Below are positions 6,435 to 13,823 of a stretch of 13,823 nt of DNA, piece by piece. The translations under genes were made by a program, and so were the position numbers. The DNA lies in assembly GCA_025449435.1 (NCBI GenBank), contig JANWJO010000184.1:1-13823 (forward strand), read 5' to 3'. The DNA comes from Chloroflexota bacterium (lineage in GTDB: Bacteria; Chloroflexota; UBA4733). The stretch's first letter is position 1; every line of letters starts with the position of its first letter. The notes beneath the pieces are model-generated. The model had not been told where the DNA came from. It searched no databases and saw only the letters and a list, made by a program, of their open reading frames with translations.

Positions 6435-6526
6435 GCCGCTGCTGCCCTTCTCTTGCATGAGCCTCGTTGACCTGCGGCAGTATAGTGCAGAGAGATTTGC
6501 CCTGCGCGGCTGCATTACTGGACAGA

Positions 6527-7522
6527 ATGATTACACTTTGCGGGAACGAGTCGCAACAGTTGGATAGCACTGGCTTACGGCGGCAGCGAGAAGGTCTCGT
6601 GCTGGGTGCCTTGGGCATGGCCTGCTTCAGCATGACTCTGCCTGCGACGCGCGTCGCGGTACCGAGCTTCGGCCCGGTGGTCGTGGGCTTGGGGCGTGCC
6701 GAGATTGCCGCGGTGCTTGCTCTCTGCGCACTCATATTGTTTCGTGCCGGCGTGCCGACCGGCCGGCAACTCGCGCGGCTGGTGATCGTCGCCACTGGCG
6801 TCGTGGTGGGCTTCCCGCTACTCTCAGCGATGGCGCTGGCGCACCTGCCGGCATCGCACGGCGCAGTGTTCACCGGACTCATGCCGGCGTCCACCGCGAC
6901 GATGGCGGTGTTGCGGGCCGGCGAGCGCCCTGGTAAGCGCTTTTGGCTTGGTTGTGCCGTGGGTGTTGTGGCGATCACGGTGTTTGCCGTGGTCCAGGGC
7001 GCTGGCGCGCCACAGCCCGGTGACTTGTTGATGTTGGGAGCCATCGTGCTGGCAGGCCTCGGCTACGCTGAGGGCGCGGTGCTGGCGCGGGAGATGACTT
7101 CTTGGCGAGTCATCTGCTGGGCATTGGTGCTTGCAGCACCGGTGCTGGCCATACCTGTAATCGCAACATTGCGCCAGCCACTGCCTGGAGCGGTTACCGT
7201 CTCCGCGGTGGTTGGGCTGGGGTATGTGTCGGCCATCAGCATGTTCCTGGCCTTCATGTTGTGGTATCGCGGCATGGCCCTGGCGGGCGTGGCGCGCGTG
7301 GGCCAGTTGCAACTGGTGCAGCCCGTACTCACCATCGTCTGGTCAGCATTACTATTGGGTGAGCACGTGGGTCTCCCGACGGTGGCCGCTGCTTTGCTAG
7401 TGGTGGTGAGTGCGGCGTTTGCTCAGCGCCAGCGCAGCTCCGCAACGAGCCCTGCCATGCAACCAGCGCCCCAGCCAGCTCTACAGAACGTGGTTTCCGA
7501 GGAACTTGCTGGTGCTGATTGA
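6527..7522 (+). CDS. EamA/DMT-family membrane transporter
   Basis: This 331-residue inner-membrane protein has about ten hydrophobic helices, in two repeats of five, as in drug/metabolite transporters. The first repeat begins near GLVLGALGMACFSMTLPATR. Its signature is seen in the small-residue helices ATMAVLRAGERPGKRFWLG and SHGAVFTGLMPASTA. The second repeat includes LLMLGAIVLAGLGYAEGAVL and ends with QLQLVQPVLTIVWSALLLGE, a typical EamA sequence near the last helices. A Pro/Ala/Gln-rich tail follows. The substrate cannot be told; family members export amino acids, metabolites or drugs. ATG 6527 is chosen over TTG 6467 because the latter adds a charged, non-family extension. The ribosome site is weak. 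Its end overlaps the start of the downstream kinase, so the two are probably made together. Confidence 0.85.
   Translation: MITLCGNESQQLDSTGLRRQREGLVLGALGMACFSMTLPATRVAVPSFGPVVVGLGRAEIAAVLALCALILFRAGVPTGRQLARLVIVATGVVVGFPLLSAMALAHLPASHGAVFTGLMPASTATMAVLRAGERPGKRFWLGCAVGVVAITVFAVVQGAGAPQPGDLLMLGAIVLAGLGYAEGAVLAREMTSWRVICWALVLAAPVLAIPVIATLRQPLPGAVTVSAVVGLGYVSAISMFLAFMLWYRGMALAGVARVGQLQLVQPVLTIVWSALLLGEHVGLPTVAAALLVVVSAAFAQRQRSSATSPAMQPAPQPALQNVVSEELAGAD
7499..7504 (+). promoter_or_regulatory. ribosome binding site deciding the kinase start
   Basis: GAGGAA lies 7 bases before GTG 7512, inside the last codons of the transporter gene. No comparable site precedes the in-frame ATG at 7551, so GTG 7512 is the likely start and the two genes overlap by 11 bases. 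Confidence 0.5.
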
Positions 7523-8435
7523 GTCCACCGAGATCAATCGCGCTGTACTTATGAGTACCCTTGTCAGCGCGTTCGGCATCGAGGTGGAGCAGTTGACCTA
7601 TCTCACGGTGGGCAACGACAGCTACAACTACCGCGTCGGTGATAGCCGGGGCAACGACTGGTTCGTGAGCATCAAGCGAGCATCGTCAGCCATATCTGAC
7701 CAGGAACGGCAGCGCTCGCTGGAGGCGTCCTATCGTACGGTAGCGCAACTGCGCGAGAGTGCAGGCCTCACCTTCTTGTCTACCCCTCTGCGCGCTAACA
7801 ATGGCTCGTATCTCGCTCCCATTGGGCGCTTATGCTTGGCCGTGTTCCCCCTTGTCGAAGGCCGCACTGGTTTAGCTGCCACACCAGCCGAGCGTGCACA
7901 ACTCGATGCATGCATCCGGGAATTGCACGCCGCCACCAACAAGATCGGAACGCAAGGCATCGAGATGGAGCAGTTCGAGCCGTGGTTCGAGTTGCCGCTG
8001 ACACAAGCCCTAGCTCGCCTCCAGACCATCGACGCCTCAACGGGTCCTTTTGCCCTCTGGTTGCAACAGCGCATCGGGCAGCACCGAGATCGCCTCCAGA
8101 CCATGCGCACGCGCTTTCAGGTGTTGCGCACCGAGGTAATTGCCCAAGGCAATGTTGGTTGGGTCATCACACACGGCGAGCCCGCCTGGAACGTGATTTG
8201 GACCCAGCAGGGTCCATTGTTGGTGGATTGTGGAGAATTGCTGCTCGCCCCACCAGAGCGCGACCTGGTGTGGCTGCATCCTACCGACTGCAGAGCCGCC
8301 GAGCGCGAGCTATATGGCTTGCGGTGGGAACTCATGGAAATCGCCGAATACGCCAGCCACCTCAGCCAGCCTCATACGGGCAACGGGGAGGACATCCGCT
8401 GCCGCGACGACTTAGCGGAGTACTTACCAGCGTAG
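7512..8435 (+). CDS. aminoglycoside-phosphotransferase-fold small-molecule kinase
   Basis: This 307-residue protein of the APH/choline-kinase-like fold would transfer phosphate from ATP to a small molecule, most likely in the cytoplasm. The N-lobe reads EVEQLTYLTVGNDSYNYRV, then WFVSIKR with the expected ATP-binding Lys (K55). The C-lobe has the catalytic loop ITHGEPAWN (H221, E223, N227), a known variant of HGDxxxxN. The metal-binding strand LLVDCGELLLAPPERDL follows (D239); relatives usually read DWD there, so the second Asp is missing. The substrate is unknown: antibiotic, sugar or amino-acid-derived molecules are all possible. Start ATG 7551 would remove the first helix before the sheet, so GTG 7512 is preferred. 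The translational overlap with an EamA exporter suggests that the two act on the same molecule (inference). Confidence 0.8.
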   Translation: MLIESTEINRAVLMSTLVSAFGIEVEQLTYLTVGNDSYNYRVGDSRGNDWFVSIKRASSAISDQERQRSLEASYRTVAQLRESAGLTFLSTPLRANNGSYLAPIGRLCLAVFPLVEGRTGLAATPAERAQLDACIRELHAATNKIGTQGIEMEQFEPWFELPLTQALARLQTIDASTGPFALWLQQRIGQHRDRLQTMRTRFQVLRTEVIAQGNVGWVITHGEPAWNVIWTQQGPLLVDCGELLLAPPERDLVWLHPTDCRAAERELYGLRWELMEIAEYASHLSQPHTGNGEDIRCRDDLAEYLPA

Positions 8436-8569
8436 TGCGAGTAAGGCATGGCGTGATGGCCTTCGCCGAGCCCTGTGTTACCATCGAGCGCACCGCACCC
8501 TTTTTCCCTGTTAGCGCCACCTGCATCAACCGGGGAGAGTCTTCCCATACCAAGGAGAGGGCACATCGT

Positions 8570-9079
8570 ATGGACGTGCGAGCGCTGCAGAAGCCGCTGA
8601 AAGACGCCTACCGCGCCGACCCAACCAGCTCGCACATCACGTTGCGGGCACGTTCCGGCGAGGCGGATAGCCCGCTGGCGTGCTCCGTGGATATCGGCCG
8701 TGCCGTGTATGCCGCGCAGGCGCACAGCGGTGTCGGCGGCCCGGGAACCGCCGCGTGCTCTGGTGACCTGTTGCTCGGAGCGCTCGCTGCGTGCGCGCAG
8801 ATCACCTGCCAGATGGTGGCCACCAATATGGGCATCGCCACGGAGCACATTGCCGTGGAAGTGGAGGGGGACCTCGACCTGCGCGGCACCTTGGGTATTG
8901 CGCGGGATGTGCCGGTCGGCTTTAGCGCCATCCGCCTGCACTTCGACATCCAGGCTCCAGGTGTGCCTAAGCAGCAGTTGCAATCCTTGCGCGATAAGAC
9001 CGAGCAGTATTGCGTCGTCCTACAGACCTTGGTTAAGCCGCCCGAAGTGCAGGCGAGTTGGCGCAGCCCGGATCACTAA
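8570..9079 (+). CDS. OsmC-family peroxiredoxin-like protein
   Basis: This 169-residue cytoplasmic protein belongs to the OsmC/Ohr superfamily, whose members reduce organic hydroperoxides with two cysteines. The first key Cys is C75 in the helix LGALAACAQIT, and the second is C148 in TEQYCVVLQTL, the usual spacing. The family's Gly/Ser-rich segment before the first helix is present as GGPGTAACSGDLLLG (56-70). The N-terminus has strands typical of the fold (SHITLRARSGEAD). ATG 8570 has a strong ribosome site, AAGGAGAGG at 8552-8560, with a 9-base gap. The 134-base gap after the kinase gene means it may have its own promoter, though none stands out. Physiological substrate and partner are not visible. 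Confidence 0.9.
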   Translation: MDVRALQKPLKDAYRADPTSSHITLRARSGEADSPLACSVDIGRAVYAAQAHSGVGGPGTAACSGDLLLGALAACAQITCQMVATNMGIATEHIAVEVEGDLDLRGTLGIARDVPVGFSAIRLHFDIQAPGVPKQQLQSLRDKTEQYCVVLQTLVKPPEVQASWRSPDH

Positions 9080-9192
9080 CCCTCGGTTCGATACTGCGGG
9101 TCATGTGGGTTGGACACGTGGCCGCCAGGCGCGAGCGGGAAGCCGCGCACTGCCGGCAGCTCCGTTTCCCCGCCAGGGGGGACATTAAGGGG

Positions 9193-9269
9193 GGTTCGTT
9201 TCGGGGCAGGCGTCCTTTGGGAACCAGGGGGAGGGATCCCAAAGGTACTTTAATATGAATTAACGAACC
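9193..9269. repeat. nested inverted-repeat structure between convergent genes
   Basis: An outer pair GGTTCGTT (9193-9200) and AACGAACC (9262-9269) encloses an inner perfect pair CCTTTGGGA (9214-9222) and TCCCAAAGG (9237-9245) with a 14-base loop. It lies between the ends of the OsmC gene (plus) and the glycosyltransferase gene (minus), so a two-way transcription terminator is reasonable, though no clean T-tract follows. A small mobile or REP-like element is the alternative: the stems are well conserved and the surrounding 230 bases hold no gene. Confidence 0.5.
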
Positions 9270-9309
9270 TATGCTCGCGGCCGCCTGGAGTCCCGCCGCT
9301 ACTCCACCC

Positions 9310-11424
9310 CTACTGCGTCACCGTCACCATCCCCAGCGAAAACTCCCCATCCACCAAGCTACCGTTGTCCGCCACGCGCGCTACCCGTTTAATGCTGGGT
9401 CGCGCGTACATGCCCGCCCGCACCTCGTACTGCCCGGCGGCAACTCCATGCAGCGGGACATCAAACCAGCTCACGATAGTCTCCCCTGCGTACCACTGGC
9501 TCGACGGCACCGGCATACTATCCACTTGGGCCACGTTCTTAGCCGCGCTATCCACCACGTGGGTGTATAGCACTAAGTCGGCATCGCTCACGCCCACACC
9601 CGTGCGCCCGACCGTCCACACGTACTCCATGCGCAACGTATGAGCGTCCGGCTGCTGCTCCCCCACGGCGTCGAGCAGGACGCCATTTTCCAGTTGAATA
9701 CTGAGCGGACGCAAGGTGCTCGTTAGACTGCTCACAACTTGATCGGCGCTCCAGTAGAATGCCGAGACCGTGTGGCTGCCATCCAGCACATAGGAGCCGC
9801 TGCCTTGCAAAGGTACGCCTGCCTGCTGCAGAGCGGCAATGGCCAGGGGACTGGCGTCCTGTGTGAGTAAATAGTGCGCCGCCTGCCCTGTCGCCGGCAC
9901 GATCAAGGTCTGCGCCGGCATCGGGCGGAAATCCGGACCATTACGGAAGAAGTAGATGAACGGTTCCCCGAACGGTTGCCCGGCGGAAGTCCACAAGATG
10001 CCGTCGGTCCCATGCACCAAGCCGGCAACGCTCGCCGTGGTGGCGTAGGCAGGTCCGTAATCGCCCACGAGTTGTTTCGGTGGCAGCCAGGCGAGGAACG
10101 ACCATAACAGCACGCTCCAGCCAGCCACTGCCAGCGCGCACAGTGTGAGCAGCACACCGCCCACCACACGGTGGGCAGCGGGAATCCTAGGTGATGCACT
10201 GGGTGTGCCAGATTTGGTAGCCCCTCCGATGGGCTCCGTTGCGTCCGGCACAATCCAGCCACGCAGCCAGGCGATGGCAAACGCCGGCAGCAGCACCGAC
10301 GCCGGAATCAGAAACAATTCGTAGTGTGGATAGATCGGGAAACTGTGATGTGTGCCCAGCACCACCGGCACCACTAGCCACCCGACCATTAACAGCAGAT
10401 GCCCACGTTGCATCCCCGCAAGACGGCGCTCTGGCGCGACGCGATCCAGTACAACCAGCAAGGCAAACGCTGCCGCTGCATAGAGCACGAGCAGGTAGAG
10501 CACGCTGAGCAGCGAGAACAGAACGACTGCAGATGGCGATACAAACTGGTCAAAGGTCACGCCCTCGAGGATTGGCCAGTGCATGCCAGCTATCGCAACC
10601 AATGCCGCACCGTAGGCTTCACCATTGAACACGGCTGGCTGCTGCAGCGCTCCCACCAGCGTTTGCACGTCGTGCCACTGCTGAGCCGCATCATAGGCGG
10701 CAAAGGGCACGAGCGGCAGCAAGCCCACGGCCAATCCCAGCGCTACGGGCAGCGGCCGGAGCGACTTCCAGAACGCGGGACCAGCAACCAGGAATACCGG
10801 CGCCAGCAGCACAGCCGACGGATGCAACTGCGCCATCCACAACCAGCCAGCGATGGCTGTTGCCGCCCACCACCGGCTTCCTTCGCGAGCTCGAATCAGC
10901 GCATACAGCGTCAGCGCCGCGAACGGTGCCTCGACGTTTTGCTCCCAGATCTTGCGCGCATAAGTCACCGCCCAGGGTTGTAATGCAAACAACACGCCCG
11001 CGATAATCGCGGCGCGCCGCCCCCATAGGCGCAGCGCCAGGGCATAGGTGATCAGCACACCCGCCACATTGAGTAGCGCGATGTACGCGGCGCCGGCTAC
11101 CGCGTTGGTGGTAAACAAAAACGGCACCACCATCAAGTAGTCAAAAATAGGCGGGTTGTGGGAGCCGAGCGAGGATACGATGCCCGCCTGCACCAGCGAG
11201 CCGTGCTCCACCATGAACCGGGCAGCAGCCGCCACCCGCGCCTCGTCGCCCTTGAACTCCATGTACTGCAGGTTGACTAAGCGCGGCACCGCCGCCAGTA
11301 CGGCGATCACAATGGGCGAGAGCCAGCGCTGCCAGGCCGCAAACCGGGCGCCCGAGCGCGCAGGAACGGCTTTCGCCACTGCTTCGGCAGGAAGTGAGGG
11401 AGCCGTCGCCACGCCGACCCTCAT
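9310..11424 (-). CDS. GT-C fold (GT39/ArnT-like) membrane glycosyltransferase
   Basis: This multi-pass integral membrane protein of 704 residues probably moves a sugar or aminosugar from a lipid-phosphate donor to a cell-surface acceptor, on the outer face of the inner membrane. After the first helix, the loop carries FKGDEARVAAAA (D60-E61), the acidic pair expected as catalytic in ArnT/protein-mannosyltransferase relatives, followed by SLGSHNPPIFDYLM (85-98). The motif YARKIWEQNVEA (155-166) also fits. About ten hydrophobic helices occupy residues 33-450. From about 560 to 704 is a soluble beta-rich domain with LYTHVVDS, SSQWYAGETIV and GQYEVRAGMY, related to the tail of the upstream gene's product. 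The start ATG 11424 overlaps the previous stop as ATGA, with AGGAGG directly against it, so re-initiation is likely. GTG 11412 is an alternative start. Donor and acceptor are not known. Confidence 0.8.
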   Translation of the reverse strand: MRVGVATAPSLPAEAVAKAVPARSGARFAAWQRWLSPIVIAVLAAVPRLVNLQYMEFKGDEARVAAAARFMVEHGSLVQAGIVSSLGSHNPPIFDYLMVVPFLFTTNAVAGAAYIALLNVAGVLITYALALRLWGRRAAIIAGVLFALQPWAVTYARKIWEQNVEAPFAALTLYALIRAREGSRWWAATAIAGWLWMAQLHPSAVLLAPVFLVAGPAFWKSLRPLPVALGLAVGLLPLVPFAAYDAAQQWHDVQTLVGALQQPAVFNGEAYGAALVAIAGMHWPILEGVTFDQFVSPSAVVLFSLLSVLYLLVLYAAAAFALLVVLDRVAPERRLAGMQRGHLLLMVGWLVVPVVLGTHHSFPIYPHYELFLIPASVLLPAFAIAWLRGWIVPDATEPIGGATKSGTPSASPRIPAAHRVVGGVLLTLCALAVAGWSVLLWSFLAWLPPKQLVGDYGPAYATTASVAGLVHGTDGILWTSAGQPFGEPFIYFFRNGPDFRPMPAQTLIVPATGQAAHYLLTQDASPLAIAALQQAGVPLQGSGSYVLDGSHTVSAFYWSADQVVSSLTSTLRPLSIQLENGVLLDAVGEQQPDAHTLRMEYVWTVGRTGVGVSDADLVLYTHVVDSAAKNVAQVDSMPVPSSQWYAGETIVSWFDVPLHGVAAGQYEVRAGMYARPSIKRVARVADNGSLVDGEFSLGMVTVTQ

Positions 11425-13424
11425 CCTCCTACGTGAACAATGCCGAGTTGAATGGCGTTGGTGCCATCGGGCTCGGCCAGCCGGCTGTCACCGCGATACA
11501 AGCCAACGTTGAGCTTGTAGTCCCCAGGTGGCAGATTGGCTGGTAGCTGCAGGGCATGATGGTCCACGATCTGGTCGCCGGGCTTCCAGTGCGAGGTGGG
11601 TTGTAAGCCGGTTACCGGCTGCATGTCTTGCTGGGCCTGCAAATGCCCCGCCAAGTCGTCCAGATGTACGAACACGGTGTAGTCATCGGCCAGTGGCCGC
11701 AGGTCAGTCCATACCAATCCCACTGCCACCGTGCCCCCCGGTTGCGCAGCCCTATCAAACAGAAATGCTTGCAACAGCACCGACTCACCAAGCGTAATTG
11801 CCGGGTGGCTCTCCACGTCCACCATCTGCGCAGGGATGTACAACCAGAGTTGCGTACTATTAATTGTTTGATGCCACAAGGGGAAGGCGCGGACATCGAG
11901 CGCGAAGCGTCCGAGCGGCGCCTGGTTGGCCGACTCGCCACTCTCGATGTGCCAGATGCGCTGTAGAGCGGGCGGTAAGCTCTCAACGGTCTGTTGCGCT
12001 TCCGCTGGCGTGGCGTGCAGGTACACCTCAGTGTAGTCGGACGTCATGATCACGGCGCACGGGATGCCGGCGTTGCACCCGCCGTTGGCGGTGGCGCTCA
12101 GCCAGTACCCCGGCAGAGGCGGTCGTAACGTCGCCTTCCAGTTACTCAGCAGCATGTATTGCGCCCGCCGGGCATGATCGGAGAACACCAGAGCGTCGCC
12201 CGGCTGCACGTGCTCCGCCACGTATTCCAATGGTGCATCCTTGGTCCAATCGATCGGTACACTGCGCACCATGTTCGTGTACCAGGTCAGACCTCCCACT
12301 GTACTGAGCGCCAGCGCTACCACCACCGGCCATCGCCACAATGGGGTTGCCCGGAAGATAGCCACTGCCTGAAACGCACATACAAATGGCAATAAGATCA
12401 CGACATACGTGCCAAAGCTGCGCGCTTGTTGCCAGCGCCATAGCACAAACGCCACCTGCAGGGCACACAGCACCAGCCCGATAGCCAGCACCGGACCTGG
12501 CCATGAGCCACTTACCTTATTCCCCCGCGTGCGGCTCGTCAGTACACAGCCGGCAATGAGCACCACCAACCACAGCAGCGTGGCCGCAACCATCGCTGCC
12601 GTTGTAGCGTTGCCCGTGACTGCCGCCACCACGGCGTCGAGCGCCACTCTGGCTTGCGGGATCACCGGCCCTTCGGCATAGCCGGTGGTGCCACTCTGGA
12701 TCTTGGCCAGCACACTCGGGATAAAGTAGGCGTACCAAGGGCTGGCGAGCACGCTCCCCAGCGCGATCGCTACCAGGCCGTTAACACGCGTGCCCCAGGC
12801 CCGGCTACCTGACACTGGCCACAGCAGGAGCACGACCTCGGTGAGTGCGAAGGCGAAATGAAAATAGGAAGTAAGCAGGGCTGCCGCCGTGGTGACCACG
12901 AGACCAGTAGCGCGCAGTAAGTTGACCACACGCCGTCCGTGCTGGCGGCGCAAGTCCACCGTGAGTACGAGGGTGAGCATGCTCAGGCACAGCCCGGGCA
13001 CAAAGTCGCGCTCCGTGCTCGAGAGGCGGACGAACGCTGGCGACAGCGCAAGCAACAACGCCGCCAGCAGTGCGGGCGGCGACCCGAGCAGCGGCCGGAA
13101 CAAGCGCAACACGGCGGCCAGCGTGAGCGCACTGCCGGCAAATACCACGAACTTGGCGGCCGTGTACTGCAGACCCACCACCGCGAACCAGGCATGAAGC
13201 ACCGCATAGAACAGCGGCGGGTGTACATCGTTGACTGTGAAGTCCAGCATGTGCTGGATAGTGTCCACACCGAGGTCGACGGACAAGAAGCCGTCCTGGC
13301 CGAGTTCGCTCACGCCGAATACGCGCAGCACCATGAGCCAGGACAGGAGAAGCACGCCACTCGCTGCCAGCGTCCAGTGGAGGTCTGGCCCCTGCTGGGC
13401 CTCCACTGTGCCGCTATTCTTCAT
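11421..13424 (-). CDS. GT-C fold (GT39-type) membrane glycosyltransferase with missing acidic residue
   Basis: This 667-residue multi-pass membrane protein is the partner of the glycosyltransferase that follows it, and both probably act on a lipid-linked sugar pathway. After helix 1, the loop reads FLSVDLGVDTIQ, where relatives have an Asp-Glu pair. Here the second residue is Leu (D50, L51), and D54 follows. The family motif DVHPPLFYAVLHAW (66-79) is intact, as is the pattern SSTERDF (E and R) where relatives have SQEAR. At least ten hydrophobic helices occupy the first 400 residues. The C-terminal 160 residues form a soluble domain with FVHLDD, SHWKPGDQIVD and GDYKLNVGLY. ATG 13424 is chosen over GTG 13430; the ribosome site is weak, so coupling to the upstream gene (53-base gap) is likely. 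Whether it is still a catalyst is open. Confidence 0.75.
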   Translation of the reverse strand: MKNSGTVEAQQGPDLHWTLAASGVLLLSWLMVLRVFGVSELGQDGFLSVDLGVDTIQHMLDFTVNDVHPPLFYAVLHAWFAVVGLQYTAAKFVVFAGSALTLAAVLRLFRPLLGSPPALLAALLLALSPAFVRLSSTERDFVPGLCLSMLTLVLTVDLRRQHGRRVVNLLRATGLVVTTAAALLTSYFHFAFALTEVVLLLWPVSGSRAWGTRVNGLVAIALGSVLASPWYAYFIPSVLAKIQSGTTGYAEGPVIPQARVALDAVVAAVTGNATTAAMVAATLLWLVVLIAGCVLTSRTRGNKVSGSWPGPVLAIGLVLCALQVAFVLWRWQQARSFGTYVVILLPFVCAFQAVAIFRATPLWRWPVVVALALSTVGGLTWYTNMVRSVPIDWTKDAPLEYVAEHVQPGDALVFSDHARRAQYMLLSNWKATLRPPLPGYWLSATANGGCNAGIPCAVIMTSDYTEVYLHATPAEAQQTVESLPPALQRIWHIESGESANQAPLGRFALDVRAFPLWHQTINSTQLWLYIPAQMVDVESHPAITLGESVLLQAFLFDRAAQPGGTVAVGLVWTDLRPLADDYTVFVHLDDLAGHLQAQQDMQPVTGLQPTSHWKPGDQIVDHHALQLPANLPPGDYKLNVGLYRGDSRLAEPDGTNAIQLGIVHVGG
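11425..11430 (-). promoter_or_regulatory. Shine-Dalgarno AGGAGG touching the start codon
   Basis: A perfect AGGAGG stands with zero bases before ATG 11424, which is too close for normal initiation. The upstream gene's stop overlaps this ATG (ATGA). Ribosomes that have just ended there could restart at ATG 11424. Alternatively the GTG at 11412 is used: GAGGG then lies 5 bases before it. Confidence 0.45.
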
Positions 13425-13477
13425 CGCCACAGTGTGCCATGGCTACCGATTCCGGCCGCCGCGTGGTTGAGACCTGC

Positions 13478-13823
13478 CTACGCCGTATCCGCTGAAATTT
13501 CTGTCAAGTTCACGGCGCGACCCTCTGCCGAACTCTTGATGGCGGCGTAGGCGATGCGCAACGATTGGAGGTTGTCGCGGCCGCTCGTCACGGGCTCGCG
13601 CTGTTCCGCGAGGCTCAACATCCGTTCGCCCATGCTGCCGCCGAAAGCGTCGGGGAACCATGCGCCTTGAATGGCGAAGGTGTGCAGGTGGTGAGGCTCG
13701 GCCCGCAGCGCGACGTGGAGCTCATTCTGGGTAATCCAGGCCGACCCCTGGTTGCCATCCACGTGCCAGGTGTGACCATACGCGCTCGCCGCCGCCACGA
13801 TGTTGTTGAATTGCAAGCTGGTC
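13478..13823 (-). CDS. Gfo/Idh/MocA-family oxidoreductase, C-terminal part
   Basis: This open frame runs off the right edge; its N-terminal Rossmann domain and start lie outside the window. The visible 114 residues look like the C-terminal domain of NAD(P)-dependent sugar dehydrogenases of the Gfo/Idh/MocA type. A strand and helix run leads to NLQSLRIAYAAIKSSAEGRA and then VNL, which is the family's usual last helix and tail. Such enzymes oxidise or reduce sugars and inositols. The stop (13478) is 53 bases before the start of the glycosyltransferase gene on the same strand, so a shared operon for making or attaching a sugar is plausible. The substrate cannot be read from this part. Confidence 0.7.
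   Translation of the reverse strand, partial: TSLQFNNIVAAASAYGHTWHVDGNQGSAWITQNELHVALRAEPHHLHTFAIQGAWFPDAFGGSMGERMLSLAEQREPVTSGRDNLQSLRIAYAAIKSSAEGRAVNLTEISADTA

Noticed and set aside
6467..6486. TTGACC and TATAGT as a promoter for the transporter
   Set aside because: The spacing between them is only 8 bases, far from the usual 16-18.
6467..6526. TTG 6467 as the transporter start
   Set aside because: It adds 20 residues before the first membrane helix that do not fit the family and has no better ribosome site than ATG 6527.
7832..8569. Long plus-strand frame upstream of the OsmC gene as an N-terminal extension
   Set aside because: This frame overlaps the kinase gene, reads as Arg/His-rich filler, and the OsmC start at 8570 has a strong ribosome site.
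12939..13550. 203-codon plus-strand open frame opposite the second glycosyltransferase
   Set aside because: It is rich in Arg, Gln and His, with no hydrophobic core, as expected for the complement of a GC-rich membrane gene.
1..13823. CRISPR array, tRNA, rRNA or insertion sequence
   Set aside because: I saw no regularly spaced direct repeats, no cloverleaf-like segment, and no transposase motifs in any frame.

Overview
The window reads as bacterial chromosome with an inserted-looking defence island on the left (about 426-5561) and ordinary metabolic and cell-envelope genes on the right (about 5697-13823). The host is not certain. The right side is GC-rich, uses GTG as well as ATG starts, and carries paired multi-pass GT-C glycosyltransferases with soluble C-terminal domains. 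This would fit a Chloroflexota-like bacterium, but that is a guess from gene content. The left side is less GC-rich: hand counts of single 60-base lines give 52% G+C at 1621-1680 and 48% at 4741-4800, against 72% at 6661-6720.

Region 1 (1-425) has no gene I can name, only an unrecognised minus-strand open frame leaving the left edge. Region 2 is the island. A plus-strand GHKL-type ATPase fused to a C-terminal PD-(D/E)XK nuclease (426-2507) converges, with a 22-base gap, on a minus-strand DNA cytosine-5 methyltransferase (2530-3885). The methyltransferase overlaps by 8 bases a small excisionase/MerR-like helix-turn-helix gene (3878-4114). That gene appears to be transcribed leaderless from a promoter holding a perfect inverted repeat. 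Further upstream on the minus strand is a second nuclease with an N-terminal winged-helix region and a PD-(D/E)XK core (4332-5561). Together this looks like a restriction-modification system in which the methyltransferase protects host DNA, the small HTH protein may set its level, and two separate nucleases, one tied to an ATPase clamp, do the restriction. GHKL (MutL/MORC-like) ATPases in restriction islands are known from comparative genomics. I do not recognise this exact four-gene set, and it is the best candidate for an undescribed system here.

Region 3 (5697-9079) has a class-I-glutamine-amidotransferase-like protein (minus), divergent from an EamA-type membrane transporter, a kinase of the aminoglycoside-phosphotransferase fold whose start overlaps the transporter's end, and an OsmC-family peroxiredoxin-like protein (plus). 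A nested inverted-repeat structure (9193-9269) follows the OsmC gene.

Region 4 (9310-13823, all minus) reads as one operon from right to left: the C-terminal end of a Gfo/Idh/MocA-type oxidoreductase, then two GT-C glycosyltransferases joined by an ATGA overlap. Both glycosyltransferases end in related soluble domains, suggesting they act in sequence on a lipid-linked sugar pathway at the cell surface. I saw no rRNA, tRNA, CRISPR array or insertion sequence.
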